Shown here piece after piece: positions 27,557-37,497 of a stretch of DNA of 64,000 nucleotides (its first letter is position 1; each line of letters begins with the position of its first letter). Made by a program: the position numbers and the translations under genes. This stretch comes from Fictibacillus phosphorivorans. Its GTDB lineage: Bacteria > Bacillota > Bacilli > Bacillales > Fictibacillaceae. The DNA lies in NCBI RefSeq assembly GCF_007673525.1, contig NZ_VDZU01000001.1, positions 2,365,957 to 2,429,956 on the forward strand, in the 5' to 3' direction. The notes beneath the pieces are model-generated. The model was given only the letters and a program-made list of their open reading frames with translations. It had not been told where the DNA came from and did no database searches.

Positions 27557-28108
27557 CTACTTTACAAATCCAATATCCTTTAACGGCCAGAAACGGAAAG
27601 ATGCTTTTCCTAAAATCGTATCATCATCCACTGTTCCTATATTTCGGCTGTCTTGAGAATTTCTTCGGTTGTCACCTAATACAAATAGTTGACCTTGAGG
27701 AACCTTTTGCTTACCCGTTACTTCAAGTAACTTAAAATCATAAGTGAAGTTTCCATCTTTTGTTTTCTTTTTATACGCTTCTAAATATTCTTCTTTTACC
27801 TGCTTACCATTTACATAAAGGGTATCATCTTTATATTCGACTGTATCCCCAGGTAAACCGATTACTCTTTTTATGTAATCTTTTTCTTCGGTAGCATGGA
27901 AGACTACAATATCGAATCTTTTTGGATCACCAATCACATATGAAAACTTATTAACGATCAGTCGATCTCCGTTGTGCAGAGTTGGCATCATAGATTGTCC
28001 ATCGACCACGACGGGTGCGAAAAGAAAAAATCGGATGATCCCTGCTAATAATAAGGCTGCCGCTAATGCTTTAATCCATTCCCACGTTTCGTTTTTTGTA
28101 CGTGCCAT
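27557..28108 (-). CDS. lepB: Type I signal peptidase
   Basis: This enzyme cleaves signal peptides from secreted proteins on the outer face of the membrane. The 183-aa protein has one N-terminal membrane segment (about residues 12-35), the catalytic Ser39 in DGQSMMPTL, and the general base Lys80 in DYIKRVIGLPGD. The C-terminal GDNRRNSQDSR box completes the SipS/SipT-type set. It lies between rplS (after a terminator) and rbgA, a place often used by non-subtilis Bacillaceae. Confidence 0.96.
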   Translation of the reverse strand: MARTKNETWEWIKALAAALLLAGIIRFFLFAPVVVDGQSMMPTLHNGDRLIVNKFSYVIGDPKRFDIVVFHATEEKDYIKRVIGLPGDTVEYKDDTLYVNGKQVKEEYLEAYKKKTKDGNFTYDFKLLEVTGKQKVPQGQLFVLGDNRRNSQDSRNIGTVDDDTILGKASFRFWPLKDIGFVK

Positions 28109-28150
28109 TCTTAATCCTCACCATCTCTAGAAATTCCTTACTTATAATAT

Positions 28151-28183
28151 GGAAAAAGGAGCTTGAATAAGTCAAGCTCCTTT
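28151..28183 (-). terminator. Intrinsic terminator after rplS
   Basis: A perfect 12-bp stem (28155-28166 with 28172-28183, AAAGGAGCTTGA type) with a 5-nt loop ends in a short T-rich tail (TTTTTCC) on the minus strand, 10 nt after the rplS stop. Confidence 0.92.
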
Positions 28184-28192
28184 CGAGAATTA

Positions 28193-28534
28193 TTAGCGAA
28201 TTTCTTTAATACGAGCTGCTTTACCGCGAAGTGCACGTAGGTAGTATAGCTTCGCACGACGAACTTTACCACGACGAACTACTTCAAGGTTCGCGATCTT
28301 CGGTGAATGTAATGGGAACGCACGCTCCACTCCAACACCATAAGAAATTTTACGAACAGTAAACGTTTCAGAAATTCCTGATCCACGCTTCTTGATAACT
28401 ACACCTTCAAAAAGCTGGATACGCTCACGAGTACCCTCGATTACTTTCACGTGTACACGAACAGTGTCACCTGAACGGAATTTTGGTAAATCTTTTAATT
28501 GATCTTTCGCTAGATCTGCAATAAGCTGTTGCAT
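28193..28534 (-). CDS. rplS: 50S ribosomal protein L19
   Basis: L19 lies at the 30S-50S interface. The 113-aa protein has [52 protein letters not shown] and the basic C-terminus [19 protein letters not shown]. It follows trmD after a 113-nt leader with its own candidate promoter and leader RNA, and ends at a terminator. Confidence 0.98.
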   Translation of the reverse strand: MQQLIADLAKDQLKDLPKFRSGDTVRVHVKVIEGTRERIQLFEGVVIKKRGSGISETFTVRKISYGVGVERAFPLHSPKIANLEVVRRGKVRRAKLYYLRALRGKAARIKEIR

Positions 28535-28544
28535 AGTTTATTGC

Positions 28545-28612
28545 CTCCCTTCCCATGGATGTTCTTGCTAAATGATAAAGCAGCGGAACACCGGATTAAA
28601 CGGGCATAAGCC
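28545..28612 (-). ncRNA. Candidate L19 (rplS) autoregulatory leader RNA
   Basis: The transcribed leader of rplS contains a GGCTTATGCCCG hairpin-like stretch and CCGGTGTTCCGCTGC. I recall these as features of the Bacillota L19 leader family, in which the ribosomal protein may control its own mRNA. Position directly before rplS fits. I could not compute the fold, so the family call is tentative. Confidence 0.45.
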
Positions 28613-28621
28613 ACAAACAAT

Positions 28622-28651
28622 ATAATACCATATAACTTAAACAGTGTTCAA
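28622..28651 (-). promoter_or_regulatory. Candidate promoter before rplS
   Basis: On the minus strand TTGAAC (complement at 28646-28651) lies 18 bp before TATTAT (28622-28627), overlapping the trmD stop. It would let rplS be expressed beyond the rimM-trmD level. Confidence 0.5.
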
Positions 28652-29388
28652 GTTGTTTTATGATCTTTTATCTCATTCAGCCAAATTTCTTCTTCTTTTG
28701 TTAATTTGATTTTCTCTAGCAAGTCAGGTCGACGTTCATACGTTCTTCTTAAAGACTCTTTTCTGCGCCATGTCTCGATATTCTTATGGTTTCCTGACAT
28801 AAGCACATCAGGCACTTTCATACCGCGAAAATCAGCAGGTCTCGTATATTGTGGATGCTCTAACAAACCTGTGCTGAACGAATCCTCTTGGTGAGATGCT
28901 TCTTTTCCTAAAACATTAGGAAGCAGTCTCCCAACAGCGTCTATGACGACCATAGCACCCAGTTCGCCACCCGTTAATACATAGTCACCTATAGAAATCT
29001 CATCTGTTACAAGGTGCTTTCTAACACGTTCATCATAACCTTCATAATGACCGCATAAGAAAATAAGATGTTCTTCTTCGGCCAACTCTTCTGCTTTTCC
29101 TTGAGTAAACGTTTCTCCTTGAGGACATAAAAGGATGATTCTAGGTTTTACAGTTACCTCTTTCTTTAAATGTTCCACCGCGTCAAACAGAGGCTGAGGA
29201 GTGAGGACCATGCCAGCTCCTCCTCCGTATGGGTAATCATCAACATTCCGATGTTTGTTGGTTGAGAACTCTCGAAAATCAATCACTCGAAGTTCGAGCG
29301 CATCCTTCTCCTGGGCCTTTTTTAAGATCGAATGACCAAAAACGCCAGAAAACATTTCCGGAAAAAGGCTTAAAACATCTATTTTCAT
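28648..29388 (-). CDS. trmD: tRNA (guanine-N1)-methyltransferase TrmD
   Basis: TrmD makes m1G37 in tRNA and prevents +1 frameshifting. The 246-aa SPOUT enzyme has [13 protein letters not shown], the loop [10 protein letters not shown], and the knot motifs [26 protein letters not shown] and [20 protein letters not shown]. The ATG shares one base with the rimM stop (TAATG). Confidence 0.98.
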   Translation of the reverse strand: MKIDVLSLFPEMFSGVFGHSILKKAQEKDALELRVIDFREFSTNKHRNVDDYPYGGGAGMVLTPQPLFDAVEHLKKEVTVKPRIILLCPQGETFTQGKAEELAEEEHLIFLCGHYEGYDERVRKHLVTDEISIGDYVLTGGELGAMVVIDAVGRLLPNVLGKEASHQEDSFSTGLLEHPQYTRPADFRGMKVPDVLMSGNHKNIETWRRKESLRRTYERRPDLLEKIKLTKEEEIWLNEIKDHKTT

Positions 29389-29903
29389 TAGAATAATCCT
29401 TCTAATGGCTCAATAACAATCTTTGATTCTTTCACATCCACTGATTTCACAACAGAAGGAATGTAAGGAATAAGAATATCTGAACCAAATCCTTTTCTCT
29501 TCACTACCCAAACATCGTTTGCTCCAGGGGACAATATTTCTTTAACTTTTCCTAGTTCTTCACCTTCAACAGTGAAAACCGAGCAGCCGATAATATCATG
29601 GTAGAAAAACTCTCCTTCATCTAACGAAACAGACTGATCCTTCGGCACTCTAAGCAGATTTCCTTTAAAACGTTCAACATCATTGATGTTATGCAGGTTT
29701 TCAAATGTTAAAAGGTCAAATTGCTTATGTTTTCTATGCGTTTCAATCTTTACAGGTATATGTTCTGATCCCATATCTACATATAAAGTGTTTCCGATCT
29801 TATACCGTTCCTCAGGAAAGTCAGTTCTTGAGATCACTCTGACTTCTCCTCTAATTCCGTGTGTATTCACAATCTTACCTACGTTCAGCCATTTATCTGT
29901 CAT
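29388..29903 (-). CDS. rimM: Ribosome maturation factor RimM
   Basis: RimM binds S19 and assists 30S head assembly. The 171-aa protein has the N-terminal domain with [16 protein letters not shown] and a C-terminal PRC-barrel ([39 protein letters not shown]). It starts the rimM-trmD unit. The 131-nt region between it and khpA contains the khpA terminator but no ylqD. Confidence 0.96.
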   Translation of the reverse strand: MTDKWLNVGKIVNTHGIRGEVRVISRTDFPEERYKIGNTLYVDMGSEHIPVKIETHRKHKQFDLLTFENLHNINDVERFKGNLLRVPKDQSVSLDEGEFFYHDIIGCSVFTVEGEELGKVKEILSPGANDVWVVKRKGFGSDILIPYIPSVVKSVDVKESKIVIEPLEGLF

Positions 29904-30000
29904 GATTTATAACCTTCTCTCATACAAACTTAATCATATTATTATCCAGTCTAAAGTTTATCATAAATGCAAGTATGTATACCTTTAAAATATTGCTATA

Positions 30001-30037
30001 GATAAAAAAAAGGAAGAGGTTTCCCTCATCCTTTTTA
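30001..30037 (-). terminator. Intrinsic terminator after khpA
   Basis: The stem AAGGATGAGG/CCTCTTCCTT with one mismatch and a GAAA tetraloop is followed by eight T on the minus strand. It starts within the khpA stop codon and closes the ylxM-ffh-rpsP-khpA operon. Confidence 0.9.
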
Positions 30038-30262
30038 GACGATTTCGATTGAAATCCTTTTATTTTGATTCGTACCTGCTGCATTCACAACCGTTCGAAT
30101 CGCTTTAGCCACTCTTCCTTGTTTACCGATAACTTTTCCCATATCCGTCTGGTTAACAGTTAGTTGATAAACAAGTCGGTGTCCTTCTTGAACCTCTTTG
30201 ACGCTAACTTCATCTGGGTGATCAACTAGAGCTTTCACAATTGATTCGATCAACTCTGTCAT
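30035..30262 (-). CDS. khpA: KH-domain RNA-binding protein KhpA (YlqC)
   Basis: KhpA is a small single-KH protein that pairs with KhpB/Jag and affects cell division and RNA binding. The 75-aa protein is almost all KH domain, with the GKVIGKQGRVAKAIR motif (GxxG loop GKQG) at about residues 42-56. It lies 21 nt after rpsP. Confidence 0.93.
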   Translation of the reverse strand: MTELIESIVKALVDHPDEVSVKEVQEGHRLVYQLTVNQTDMGKVIGKQGRVAKAIRTVVNAAGTNQNKRISIEIV

Positions 30263-30283
30263 ATCTGTTCCCCTTCGTCAAAA

Positions 30284-30556
30284 TTATTTTTGGTTTTTCG
30301 CGTTATGGAATTTCTCCATAAGACCAGCTTTTGAGAAAAGGTTACGAACTGTGTCAGATGGTTTCGCACCGTTTGTCATCCACTCAAGAGCTTTTTCTTC
30401 GTTGATCTTAACTTCAGCTGGGTTTGCAACTGGGTTATACGTTCCGATCTCTTCGATGAAACGTCCATCACGAGGAGAACGAGAATCAGCTACTACTACA
30501 CGATAAAAAGGAGCTTTCTTAGCACCCATACGCTTTAAACGAATTTTTACTGCCAT
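30284..30556 (-). CDS. rpsP: 30S ribosomal protein S16
   Basis: S16 is an assembly protein of the 30S 5' domain. It has 90 aa from the ATG at 30556 (GGAGGT upstream): [20 protein letters not shown], then [21 protein letters not shown] frame extension of 42 codons upstream overlaps the end of ffh and does not resemble S16. Confidence 0.98.
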   Translation of the reverse strand: MAVKIRLKRMGAKKAPFYRVVVADSRSPRDGRFIEEIGTYNPVANPAEVKINEEKALEWMTNGAKPSDTVRNLFSKAGLMEKFHNAKNQK

Positions 30557-30638
30557 TATAACTTGCACCTCCGAAAATAGTTCACACAAAATAATATAAT
30601 AGTATAAATTGACAGGTTTGTAAACCTGAAAATTCAGT

Positions 30639-31985
30639 TTACATAAAAGGGAATTTGAATCCACCTTTTTTCTTTTTGCCATTCATCATTCCAGACATTT
30701 GTTTCATCATTTTCTTCATGTCCTCGAATTGTTTGATGAGGCGATTCACTTCTTGTACCGTTCGCCCGCTTCCTTTAGCGATGCGGCGTTTACGGCTGGC
30801 ATTGATAATCTCAGGCTGTTCTCTTTCATGAAGAGTCATCGAACGGATGATGGCTTCAACGTGACCGATCTGTTTTTCATCGATCTGAACGTTTTTGAGG
30901 CCTTTCATCTTGTTCGCACCTGGGAGCATGCCTAGTATTTCATCAAGCGGTCCAAGATTTCTAACTTGTCCCATCTGATCAAGAAAATCATCGAACGTGA
31001 ACGACATATCACGCATCTTCTTCTGAAGATCACGCGCTTTCTCTTCATCTACTGTGGTTTGTGCCTTTTCGATAAGAGTAAGCATGTCACCCATTCCTAA
31101 AATTCTAGAAGCCATACGATCGGGATGGAAAGGCTCTAAAGCATCCATCTTTTCACCTAGACCTACAAATTTTATAGGAAGGCCGGTAACGGCTTTAATT
31201 GAAAGTGCGGCCCCACCGCGTGTATCTCCATCTAGTTTGGTTAATACAACACCAGTGATCCCTAGCGCTTCATTAAAGCTCTCGGCAACATTCACAGCAT
31301 CTTGACCAGTCATTGCATCGACAACTAAGAAGATTTCATCAGGTTTTGAAATTTCTTTAACCTGTTTCAACTCATCCATCAGCGTTTCATCAATGTGTAA
31401 ACGCCCAGCTGTATCGATAATGACATAATCGTGATGATCTTCTTTTGCTTTTGCGATGGCTGACTCAGCAATTTTGACAGGACTTACTTGATCACCCATC
31501 TGAAACACAGGAAGATCCAACTGTTTTCCTACTATTTCTAGTTGCTTGATCGCAGCAGGACGGTAGATGTCAGCTGCAGCCAGTAACGGTTTGCGATTTT
31601 GCTTTTTGCGTAAATGATTTGCAAGCTTTCCTGTTGTTGTTGTTTTACCAGCACCTTGCAGACCTACCATCATAATTACGGTTGGCGGTCGGTTGGAAAC
31701 GGCAATCTTACTTTGTTCTCCACCCATGAGGGTTGTCAGTTCATCGTTAACAACTTTTACTACTTGCTGTCCTGGTGTCAGACTCTTTAATACTTCCTGA
31801 CCAACAGCACGTTCAGATACTTTTTTCACAAAATCTTTAACTACTTTAAAGTTAACGTCCGCCTCAAGAAGCGCAAGGCGTACTTCCCTCATCATTTCCT
31901 TTACATCCGCTTCATTTACTTTCCCTTTTCCACGAATTTTTTGTAAAGTGTTCTGAAGACGGTCGGCTAAACCTTCAAATGCCAT
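30639..31985 (-). CDS. ffh: Signal recognition particle protein Ffh
   Basis: Ffh binds signal sequences and the SRP RNA and targets ribosomes to the membrane. The 448-aa protein has an N domain, the G domain with [24 protein letters not shown] and [10 protein letters not shown], and the C-terminal Met-rich M domain with [20 protein letters not shown] and a tail of clustered Met and Lys residues. It lies 15 nt after ylxM. Confidence 0.98.
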   Translation of the reverse strand: MAFEGLADRLQNTLQKIRGKGKVNEADVKEMMREVRLALLEADVNFKVVKDFVKKVSERAVGQEVLKSLTPGQQVVKVVNDELTTLMGGEQSKIAVSNRPPTVIMMVGLQGAGKTTTTGKLANHLRKKQNRKPLLAAADIYRPAAIKQLEIVGKQLDLPVFQMGDQVSPVKIAESAIAKAKEDHHDYVIIDTAGRLHIDETLMDELKQVKEISKPDEIFLVVDAMTGQDAVNVAESFNEALGITGVVLTKLDGDTRGGAALSIKAVTGLPIKFVGLGEKMDALEPFHPDRMASRILGMGDMLTLIEKAQTTVDEEKARDLQKKMRDMSFTFDDFLDQMGQVRNLGPLDEILGMLPGANKMKGLKNVQIDEKQIGHVEAIIRSMTLHEREQPEIINASRKRRIAKGSGRTVQEVNRLIKQFEDMKKMMKQMSGMMNGKKKKGGFKFPFM

Positions 31986-32000
31986 CTCACTGAACGCCTC

Positions 32001-32324
32001 CTATTCCATATTTTCAAGGCGATCGATAATTGCAATTACGTTATCAGGTTCAGAATTCAGAAGCTCTCTTAAAGATGACAGCAACTGGTCACGTTCCTGA
32101 AACTTTGCAAAAAGCCCTAACTTTTCTTCATATTCTTCCAGCATCGCCTCTGTCCGTTTAATATTATCATAAACGGCCTGGCGGCTGACATTATATTGTT
32201 CAGCAATTTCACCGAGAGAATAATCGTCCAAATAGTACAAACCCATATAATTCTTTTGTTTAGGGGTCAATAATGCTTGGTAAAAATCAAATAGATAATT
32301 AATTCTCATTGTTTTATCTAGCAT
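32001..32324 (-). CDS. ylxM: SRP-operon helix-turn-helix protein YlxM
   Basis: This 107-aa UPF0122 protein has a sigma-70 region-4-like helix-turn-helix ([20 protein letters not shown]). In streptococci YlxM modulates SRP activity. The sequence closely follows B. subtilis YlxM ([20 protein letters not shown]). The start ATG at 32324 has only a weak site upstream (GTGGA). It is the first gene of the ffh operon, with a strong promoter about 40-70 nt before it. Confidence 0.95.
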   Translation of the reverse strand: MLDKTMRINYLFDFYQALLTPKQKNYMGLYYLDDYSLGEIAEQYNVSRQAVYDNIKRTEAMLEEYEEKLGLFAKFQERDQLLSSLRELLNSEPDNVIAIIDRLENME

Positions 32325-32365
32325 TTTTCCACAACCCTTGTTAAGTGAAATGCCTTTACGTGATT

Positions 32366-32394
32366 ACTATACAACCCATGGTTTTAGATGTCAA
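32366..32394 (-). promoter_or_regulatory. Strong sigma-A promoter of ylxM-ffh-rpsP-khpA
   Basis: On the minus strand a perfect TTGACA (complement at 32389-32394) and TATAGT (32366-32371, one mismatch) have a 17-bp spacer. The start point would be about 35 nt before ylxM. This is one of the best promoter matches in the window. Confidence 0.85.
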
Positions 32395-32591
32395 GTTTTT
32401 TTCTTAACACATTAGTTGTTAAGTTGTTGCTTGGAAATTAGAAAGACATATCCTACTTATTGTTGGTTTGTAAGTAGTTGTACTTCGTCCTCACGAATAC
32501 AGTGAATCAGTGATGAGTGACTCTTCTGTTATCCGTAGGAAACAATCAGAAGTGATACCTCATAGGGTATTTAGTCACATTTATAAGGATT
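32395..32591. other. Intergenic DNA between ylxM promoter and 21-bp array
   Basis: No gene, repeat or clear regulatory site is visible in this 197-bp part of the ftsY-ylxM gap. Only small chance inverted repeats occur (for example TCTTCTG and CAGAAG around 32520-32550). Confidence 0.5.
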
Positions 32592-32697
32592 AATCCAAAT
32601 AAACGAGGCATGAATCCAAAAATTTTTGTTATTTATCCTCGAGTTTTTGATTCGAATCCAAAATTTTTGATTGTTTATCCGCGAGTTTACAATCCTC
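32592..32697. repeat. Degenerate 21-bp tandem array, five units
   Basis: ATCC recurs at 32593, 32614, 32635, 32656 and 32677, exactly 21 bp apart. Alternate units are more alike (AATCCAAAAATTTTTG and AATCCAAAATTTTTG; TATCCTCGAGTTT and TATCCGCGAGTTT), so the array is also a 42-bp duplication. Phased A/T tracts are present. There is no coding frame with support. Confidence 0.75.
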
Positions 32698-32732
32698 GAC
32701 AATTCTCGATATTCAGATACCCCCTGTTAAAA

Positions 32733-32773
32733 CAAAAAACCATCCAGCTCCCAAGTAAAGTGAGCTAAATGGC
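32733..32773 (-). terminator. Intrinsic terminator after ftsY
   Basis: An 11-bp stem with two G-U pairs (32740-32750 with 32762-32772, CCATCCAGCTC type) and an 11-nt loop is followed by TTTTTTG on the minus strand, 21 nt after the ftsY stop. Confidence 0.88.
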
Positions 32774-32793
32774 GTTAATAAAAGAAAACAGAT

Positions 32794-33789
32794 TTACTCT
32801 GCACCTTCCTCTTCTGTTCCTGCAAACAAACCATATACAAACTGATCAGCATCAAACTCTTGCAGATCGTCAATTTTCTCACCGAGCCCTACAAACTTAA
32901 CTGGGATATCTAGTTCATGACGAATCGCTAAAACAATTCCACCTTTTGCCGTTCCATCAAGCTTTGTCAAAACTAAGCCAGTTACATCTGTAGATTGTCC
33001 GAAAGTTTTCGCTTGATTCATGGCATTCTGTCCAGTTGTAGCATCAACAACAAGCAAAACTTCATGAGGAGCACCAGGAATCTCACGTTCGATGACACGT
33101 TTCACTTTTGATAGCTCGTTCATCAGATTCACTTTATTCTGAAGTCTCCCAGCTGTATCACAGAGCAATACATCAGCCTTACGAGATTTAGCGGCCTGGA
33201 TGCTGTCGTAAATAACAGCTGCAGGGTCCGCTCCTTCATGATGCTTGATCACATCAACTCCAGCACGTTCTCCCCACACTTCAAGCTGATCGATCGCACC
33301 TGCACGGAAAGTATCTCCGGCCGCTAGAATCACTTTCTTACCATCGTTCTTCAACTGATGAGCGAGTTTCCCAATCGTTGTTGTTTTACCAACACCGTTC
33401 ACTCCTACGAATAGAATAATGGTCATTCCATCAGTCTGTAAGTTCAGTTTATTATCACTTTCTTCTTTTTGAAGCATTTCAGCTAATTTCTCAGTGATCG
33501 CTGATCGAAGCTCCATTGGATTTTGAATGTTCTTTGTACGTGCAACATCTTTAAGTTGATCAATAATATCAAGAACGGTGTGAACCCCAACATCTGCTCC
33601 GATCAAGATTTCTTCTAGCTCTTCGAAGAATTCTTCATCCACTTTTCTAAATCGTTTTAGTAGATCGTTAACTTTAAATGAAAAAGAGTTCCTCGTCTTC
33701 TCTAGTCCACTTTTAAACTTTTCAGATGATTCCTCAGATTGTTGTGTTGAGAACTTTTCTTTTAATCGTTTCAAAAAACTCACTATCAA
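32794..33789 (-). CDS. ftsY: Signal recognition particle receptor FtsY
   Basis: FtsY is the membrane-associated SRP receptor GTPase. The 331-aa protein has a short basic N-terminus, the N domain, and the G domain with GVNGVGKTTTIGKLA, DTAGRLQNKVN, TKLDGTAKGG and the closing GLGEKIDDL. It lacks a long acidic A domain, as in other Bacillus. It begins 8 nt after smc. Confidence 0.97.
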   Translation of the reverse strand: MIVSFLKRLKEKFSTQQSEESSEKFKSGLEKTRNSFSFKVNDLLKRFRKVDEEFFEELEEILIGADVGVHTVLDIIDQLKDVARTKNIQNPMELRSAITEKLAEMLQKEESDNKLNLQTDGMTIILFVGVNGVGKTTTIGKLAHQLKNDGKKVILAAGDTFRAGAIDQLEVWGERAGVDVIKHHEGADPAAVIYDSIQAAKSRKADVLLCDTAGRLQNKVNLMNELSKVKRVIEREIPGAPHEVLLVVDATTGQNAMNQAKTFGQSTDVTGLVLTKLDGTAKGGIVLAIRHELDIPVKFVGLGEKIDDLQEFDADQFVYGLFAGTEEEGAE

Positions 33790-33797
33790 TTTCCTCC

Positions 33798-36700
33798 CTA
33801 TGATGTTACAAGTTCTTTTGTTTCTTCAAGCCTCACGGAAACAAGTTTCGAGACACCAGACTCTTGCATGGTGACTCCATAAAGTACATCCGCTTCTTCC
33901 ATGGTACCTTTTCGATGCGTAACAACGATAAATTGCGTCTCTTTACTGAATGCTCGTAAAAATTTAGCAAACCGATTTACGTTCGCATCATCTAATGCTG
34001 CTTCAACTTCGTCTAAAATACAGAACGGAACAGGTCTTACTTTTAGAATTGCAAATAATAACGCAATAGCGGTTAGAGCTCGTTCTCCACCAGACAACAG
34101 ACCTAGTTGCTGCAGTTTCTTGCCAGGTGGCTGCGCCATGATGTCTACACCCGTTAAAAGCATATCATCCGGCTGAGTTAAAACGAGATCAGCTCGACCA
34201 CCACCAAACAACTCTTTAAAAATAACACCAAAGTGTGAACGAATAGAAGTAAATGTCTCTTCAAAACGATTCTTCATCTCTTCATCCATTTCAGAAATCA
34301 CGCCATAAAGAGTATCTTTTGCTTCTGTTAAGTCATTTCTTTGATCTGTAAGAAAATCAAAGCGCTGGCTCACTCTGTCGTATTCTTCGATCGCCCCAAT
34401 GTTTACAGCTCCGAGCTCTTCGATCGCCATCTTGATCAACTTTACTTTTCGTTTTGCGTCTTGAAGCGGTATCTCTAATCGATGCTTCAATCTCGCGCCT
34501 TCGTATGATAGTTCATATTCTTCTCTAAGATGAGTAAGTCTTGATTCTAGTTCTACATCGAGTCGATTAATACTAACCTCTTCTGTTCTAAGCCCGTCAT
34601 GAAGTTGTTTATATTGTCTTTTTGCCTCTTTTAATCCGATCTCCATACTTTCGATCGACCGGAAAGAATCTGTTCTTTCTTTTCTTCGTTCTGCAATTAA
34701 TTTCAATGCATTATTCTTTTCATGTCTTCTCTGTTGGATCTGTTCATCGAGAGAATCTTCACCAGAAGAGCTTGAGTTCATCTCTTCCTCCAGAAGCCAA
34801 TAATCTTCTTCTATTTCTTTGCTCTTTGCTTCTACTTCATAAAAATCTTGTTCAATTCTTAAGCACTTTTCTCGCTGATTGGCAACCTGCTGCTCGAGTT
34901 CGGCTGCTTTAATCTTTAACAGTGTTAGTGCTTCTCTTAGTTCTTCTTTTGAGCTCTGATTATTCTTCTTTTTCTCTGTAAGATCAGCAATCGTTTTTTC
35001 AAGCTCTCTCCCAGATCTCATAGCAAGATCGAGTTTTTTCTGTAAAGCTGAAAGACGGGTATCTGCAGCAGATCTTTCAGTTTCATAGGAATTCTTTTCG
35101 CGATCATACAGTTGTAGTCTATCGTTTAAACTCTTTTCTTCTATTTCAACTTCTCGTAAAGAAGATCTCAGCTCTTGTTCTTGTTCTCGTAGGAGTTCTC
35201 CTTCAGTTTGAAGAGATTCGAGTCTTTCTTTCTTCTTCGTTAGTTTCGATCGTAATTCACTAACTTTTTCCTCAAGTTGAAGTGTTTGCTTCTCCATTGT
35301 TGCTACTTTGACTGTAAGAGAATCAATCTCTCTTTGTCTACTTAATAGAGAATTACTTTTTTGTTTCAGACTTCCTCCAGACATCGATCCTCCCGGAGAC
35401 ACAACATCTCCTTCAAGAGTAACGATTCGGTAACGGTAGTTCACTTGCTTTGCAATCTTGTTGGCACCCGCTAAATCTTTAGCGATGATAATATTCCCTA
35501 AAAGATTGCCTACAATGTTTTGATACTTAGAATCAAACGTAATAAGGTTTGCAGCAACACCAACAAAAGCATCGATAGAGCTTGCTTGGTGAGCATCTGC
35601 ACTAGAGATCTGACGCGGCTTAATTACATTCAATGGTAGAAAGGTTGCTCTTCCTGCTCTCGTTTGCTTTAAAAATTGAATAGCTTTCATTGCGTTCTGT
35701 TCATGATCTACAACAATATGCTGCATAGAAGCGCCTAGAGCCGTTTCAATTGCCGTTTCCACCTCAGACGGTACCGATAAAAGTTCCGCTACCGCTCCTT
35801 CAATGCCAGTGAGCTTTGTTTCTTTCGCTTTCAAAACCTCTTTAACGCCCTGCATGAAACCTGCGTATTCGTCTTGCATGGATTCTAGCATCTCTTTTTT
35901 AGATTTGAACTGCTGAATAAACTGATACGCTTGATACAATTTATCTTGAAGTGTTCTCGTTTCCTGATCATCGATCAAAATCTCTGATTTCAGAGCTTGA
36001 TATTCTTCTTGCTTTATTTTTAATTGCATTTCAGCTGCTTGATAGGAAGCTTCAGCGTTCTTTCTTGTTTCTTTTAATGCTTCTCTTTGTTCCAGGTATT
36101 TTGTATTCTCTTCATCTAAACGAGTACTTTTGGAGCTCTGCTGTCTAGCCTGATCCTCTAAGTAACGCATCTCGTTCTTAATCGTTGTTTGTTCGTTCAA
36201 GCGCTCGAAATAATCACTTTTTAATTTTTCTAGTTCTGCTTCAACGTCCATCTCGAGAACAGACAATCGTCCTTCTTCGTCTTTCACTTGTTTTTTTATG
36301 GATTTTAATTGCTTTTCTTTATCTCTTAATGAGTCTTTTTCAACAGTAAGCTGTTTTCCCAACTCTTCTTTTTTTGCCTTGTAGAGCTGAATTTGTTCTA
36401 AAAGCGACGTTTTATTTTGATCATAATTCTTTTTACGTTCTTTCAAGACTTCTTTCTTACCTTCTAATTTTTCCAGTGTTTCACTAGCTAAAAGAAGAGC
36501 ACTTTGTAGTTCATCGATCGATTCATCCATCGCTTGCATATCAAGTCGTGCTCTTTCGATCTTAGTCTCACCTTGTTTTACTTTTACCGATAGGACCGAT
36601 TCTTGGTTCTGTAGCTCTACAACAAGTTCTTTTTGCTTTTCCCACCGAACATACAAGTCTTCGATCTCTTGAACGAGAACAGCTGTTTCAACGACCTCGA

Positions 36701-37367
36701 GCTCTTCTTTTTTCTCAAGGTAGTCTCTTGCGATAGAAGCTTGTATTTTAAGAGGTTCGACTTGACCTTCTAATTCATGAAGAATATCTTCTACACGATT
36801 CAGATTTTCTTGCGTCTCAGTGAGTTTAGCCTCTGCTTTTTGCTTTCGGGTCTTGTACTTTAATACACCTGCAGCTTCTTCAAAAATCTTTCTGCGCTCA
36901 TCCGATTTGCTGCTTAATATTTCTTCTACCCGGCCTTGTCCGATGATAGAAAAAGCCTCTCTTCCAAGTCCTGAATCCATAAACAGCTCTACAATATCTT
37001 TTAAACGACACTGTTGTTTATTGATCAAGTATTCACTGTCTCCTGAACGAAATACTCTTCTTGTGATCGATATTTCATTATAATCAAGCGGTAGATGCTG
37101 ATCTTCGTTATCTAAAGTAAGTGTAACTTCTGCGACATTTAATGGTTTTCGATTATCACTGCCTGCGAAGATAATATCTTCCATCTTAGAGCCTCGCAAA
37201 GACTTCGCTGACTGTTCGCCCAGCACCCAGCGTACAGCATCTGAGATGTTACTTTTACCGCTTCCATTTGGGCCAACAACCGCTGTGACCCCTTGTACAA
37301 ATTCAACTTGTATCCGCTCTGCAAATGATTTAAATCCTGCTACATCAATTCGTTTGAGGAACATCAT
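33798..37367 (-). CDS. smc: Chromosome segregation/condensation ATPase SMC
   Basis: SMC forms the condensin ring with ScpA and ScpB that aligns chromosome arms. The 1189-aa protein has Walker A VGPNGSGKSN at residues 31-40, two long coiled coils, and a hinge at about 520-650 (GIEGAVAELLSV, ending near GSMSGGSLKQKS). The C-terminal head has the signature LLSGGERALTAIAL and Walker B CILDEVEAALDDANV. Two adjacent ATG codons follow GGGGG; either could be the start, and B. subtilis matches the second (37364). Confidence 0.98.
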   Translation of the reverse strand: MMFLKRIDVAGFKSFAERIQVEFVQGVTAVVGPNGSGKSNISDAVRWVLGEQSAKSLRGSKMEDIIFAGSDNRKPLNVAEVTLTLDNEDQHLPLDYNEISITRRVFRSGDSEYLINKQQCRLKDIVELFMDSGLGREAFSIIGQGRVEEILSSKSDERRKIFEEAAGVLKYKTRKQKAEAKLTETQENLNRVEDILHELEGQVEPLKIQASIARDYLEKKEELEVVETAVLVQEIEDLYVRWEKQKELVVELQNQESVLSVKVKQGETKIERARLDMQAMDESIDELQSALLLASETLEKLEGKKEVLKERKKNYDQNKTSLLEQIQLYKAKKEELGKQLTVEKDSLRDKEKQLKSIKKQVKDEEGRLSVLEMDVEAELEKLKSDYFERLNEQTTIKNEMRYLEDQARQQSSKSTRLDEENTKYLEQREALKETRKNAEASYQAAEMQLKIKQEEYQALKSEILIDDQETRTLQDKLYQAYQFIQQFKSKKEMLESMQDEYAGFMQGVKEVLKAKETKLTGIEGAVAELLSVPSEVETAIETALGASMQHIVVDHEQNAMKAIQFLKQTRAGRATFLPLNVIKPRQISSADAHQASSIDAFVGVAANLITFDSKYQNIVGNLLGNIIIAKDLAGANKIAKQVNYRYRIVTLEGDVVSPGGSMSGGSLKQKSNSLLSRQREIDSLTVKVATMEKQTLQLEEKVSELRSKLTKKKERLESLQTEGELLREQEQELRSSLREVEIEEKSLNDRLQLYDREKNSYETERSAADTRLSALQKKLDLAMRSGRELEKTIADLTEKKKNNQSSKEELREALTLLKIKAAELEQQVANQREKCLRIEQDFYEVEAKSKEIEEDYWLLEEEMNSSSSGEDSLDEQIQQRRHEKNNALKLIAERRKERTDSFRSIESMEIGLKEAKRQYKQLHDGLRTEEVSINRLDVELESRLTHLREEYELSYEGARLKHRLEIPLQDAKRKVKLIKMAIEELGAVNIGAIEEYDRVSQRFDFLTDQRNDLTEAKDTLYGVISEMDEEMKNRFEETFTSIRSHFGVIFKELFGGGRADLVLTQPDDMLLTGVDIMAQPPGKKLQQLGLLSGGERALTAIALLFAILKVRPVPFCILDEVEAALDDANVNRFAKFLRAFSKETQFIVVTHRKGTMEEADVLYGVTMQESGVSKLVSVRLEETKELVTS

Positions 37368-37468
37368 TAAATCCCCCTTTATTTCTCACAATATGCTTTC
37401 CCGTTTTTATAATTTCGGGCGCTTTATTTGAATTTCTTATGTATTTATTTCTTTAACCTTTATATTTT

Positions 37469-37497
37469 ATCATAGATTCACTCATACATAGTCACAA
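37469..37497 (-). promoter_or_regulatory. Candidate promoter of smc-ftsY
   Basis: On the minus strand TTGTGA (complement at 37492-37497) and TATGAT (37469-37474) are 17 bp apart. The start would be about 95 nt before smc. It overlaps the plus-strand promoter of the DUF1128 gene, so the two may compete. Confidence 0.6.
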
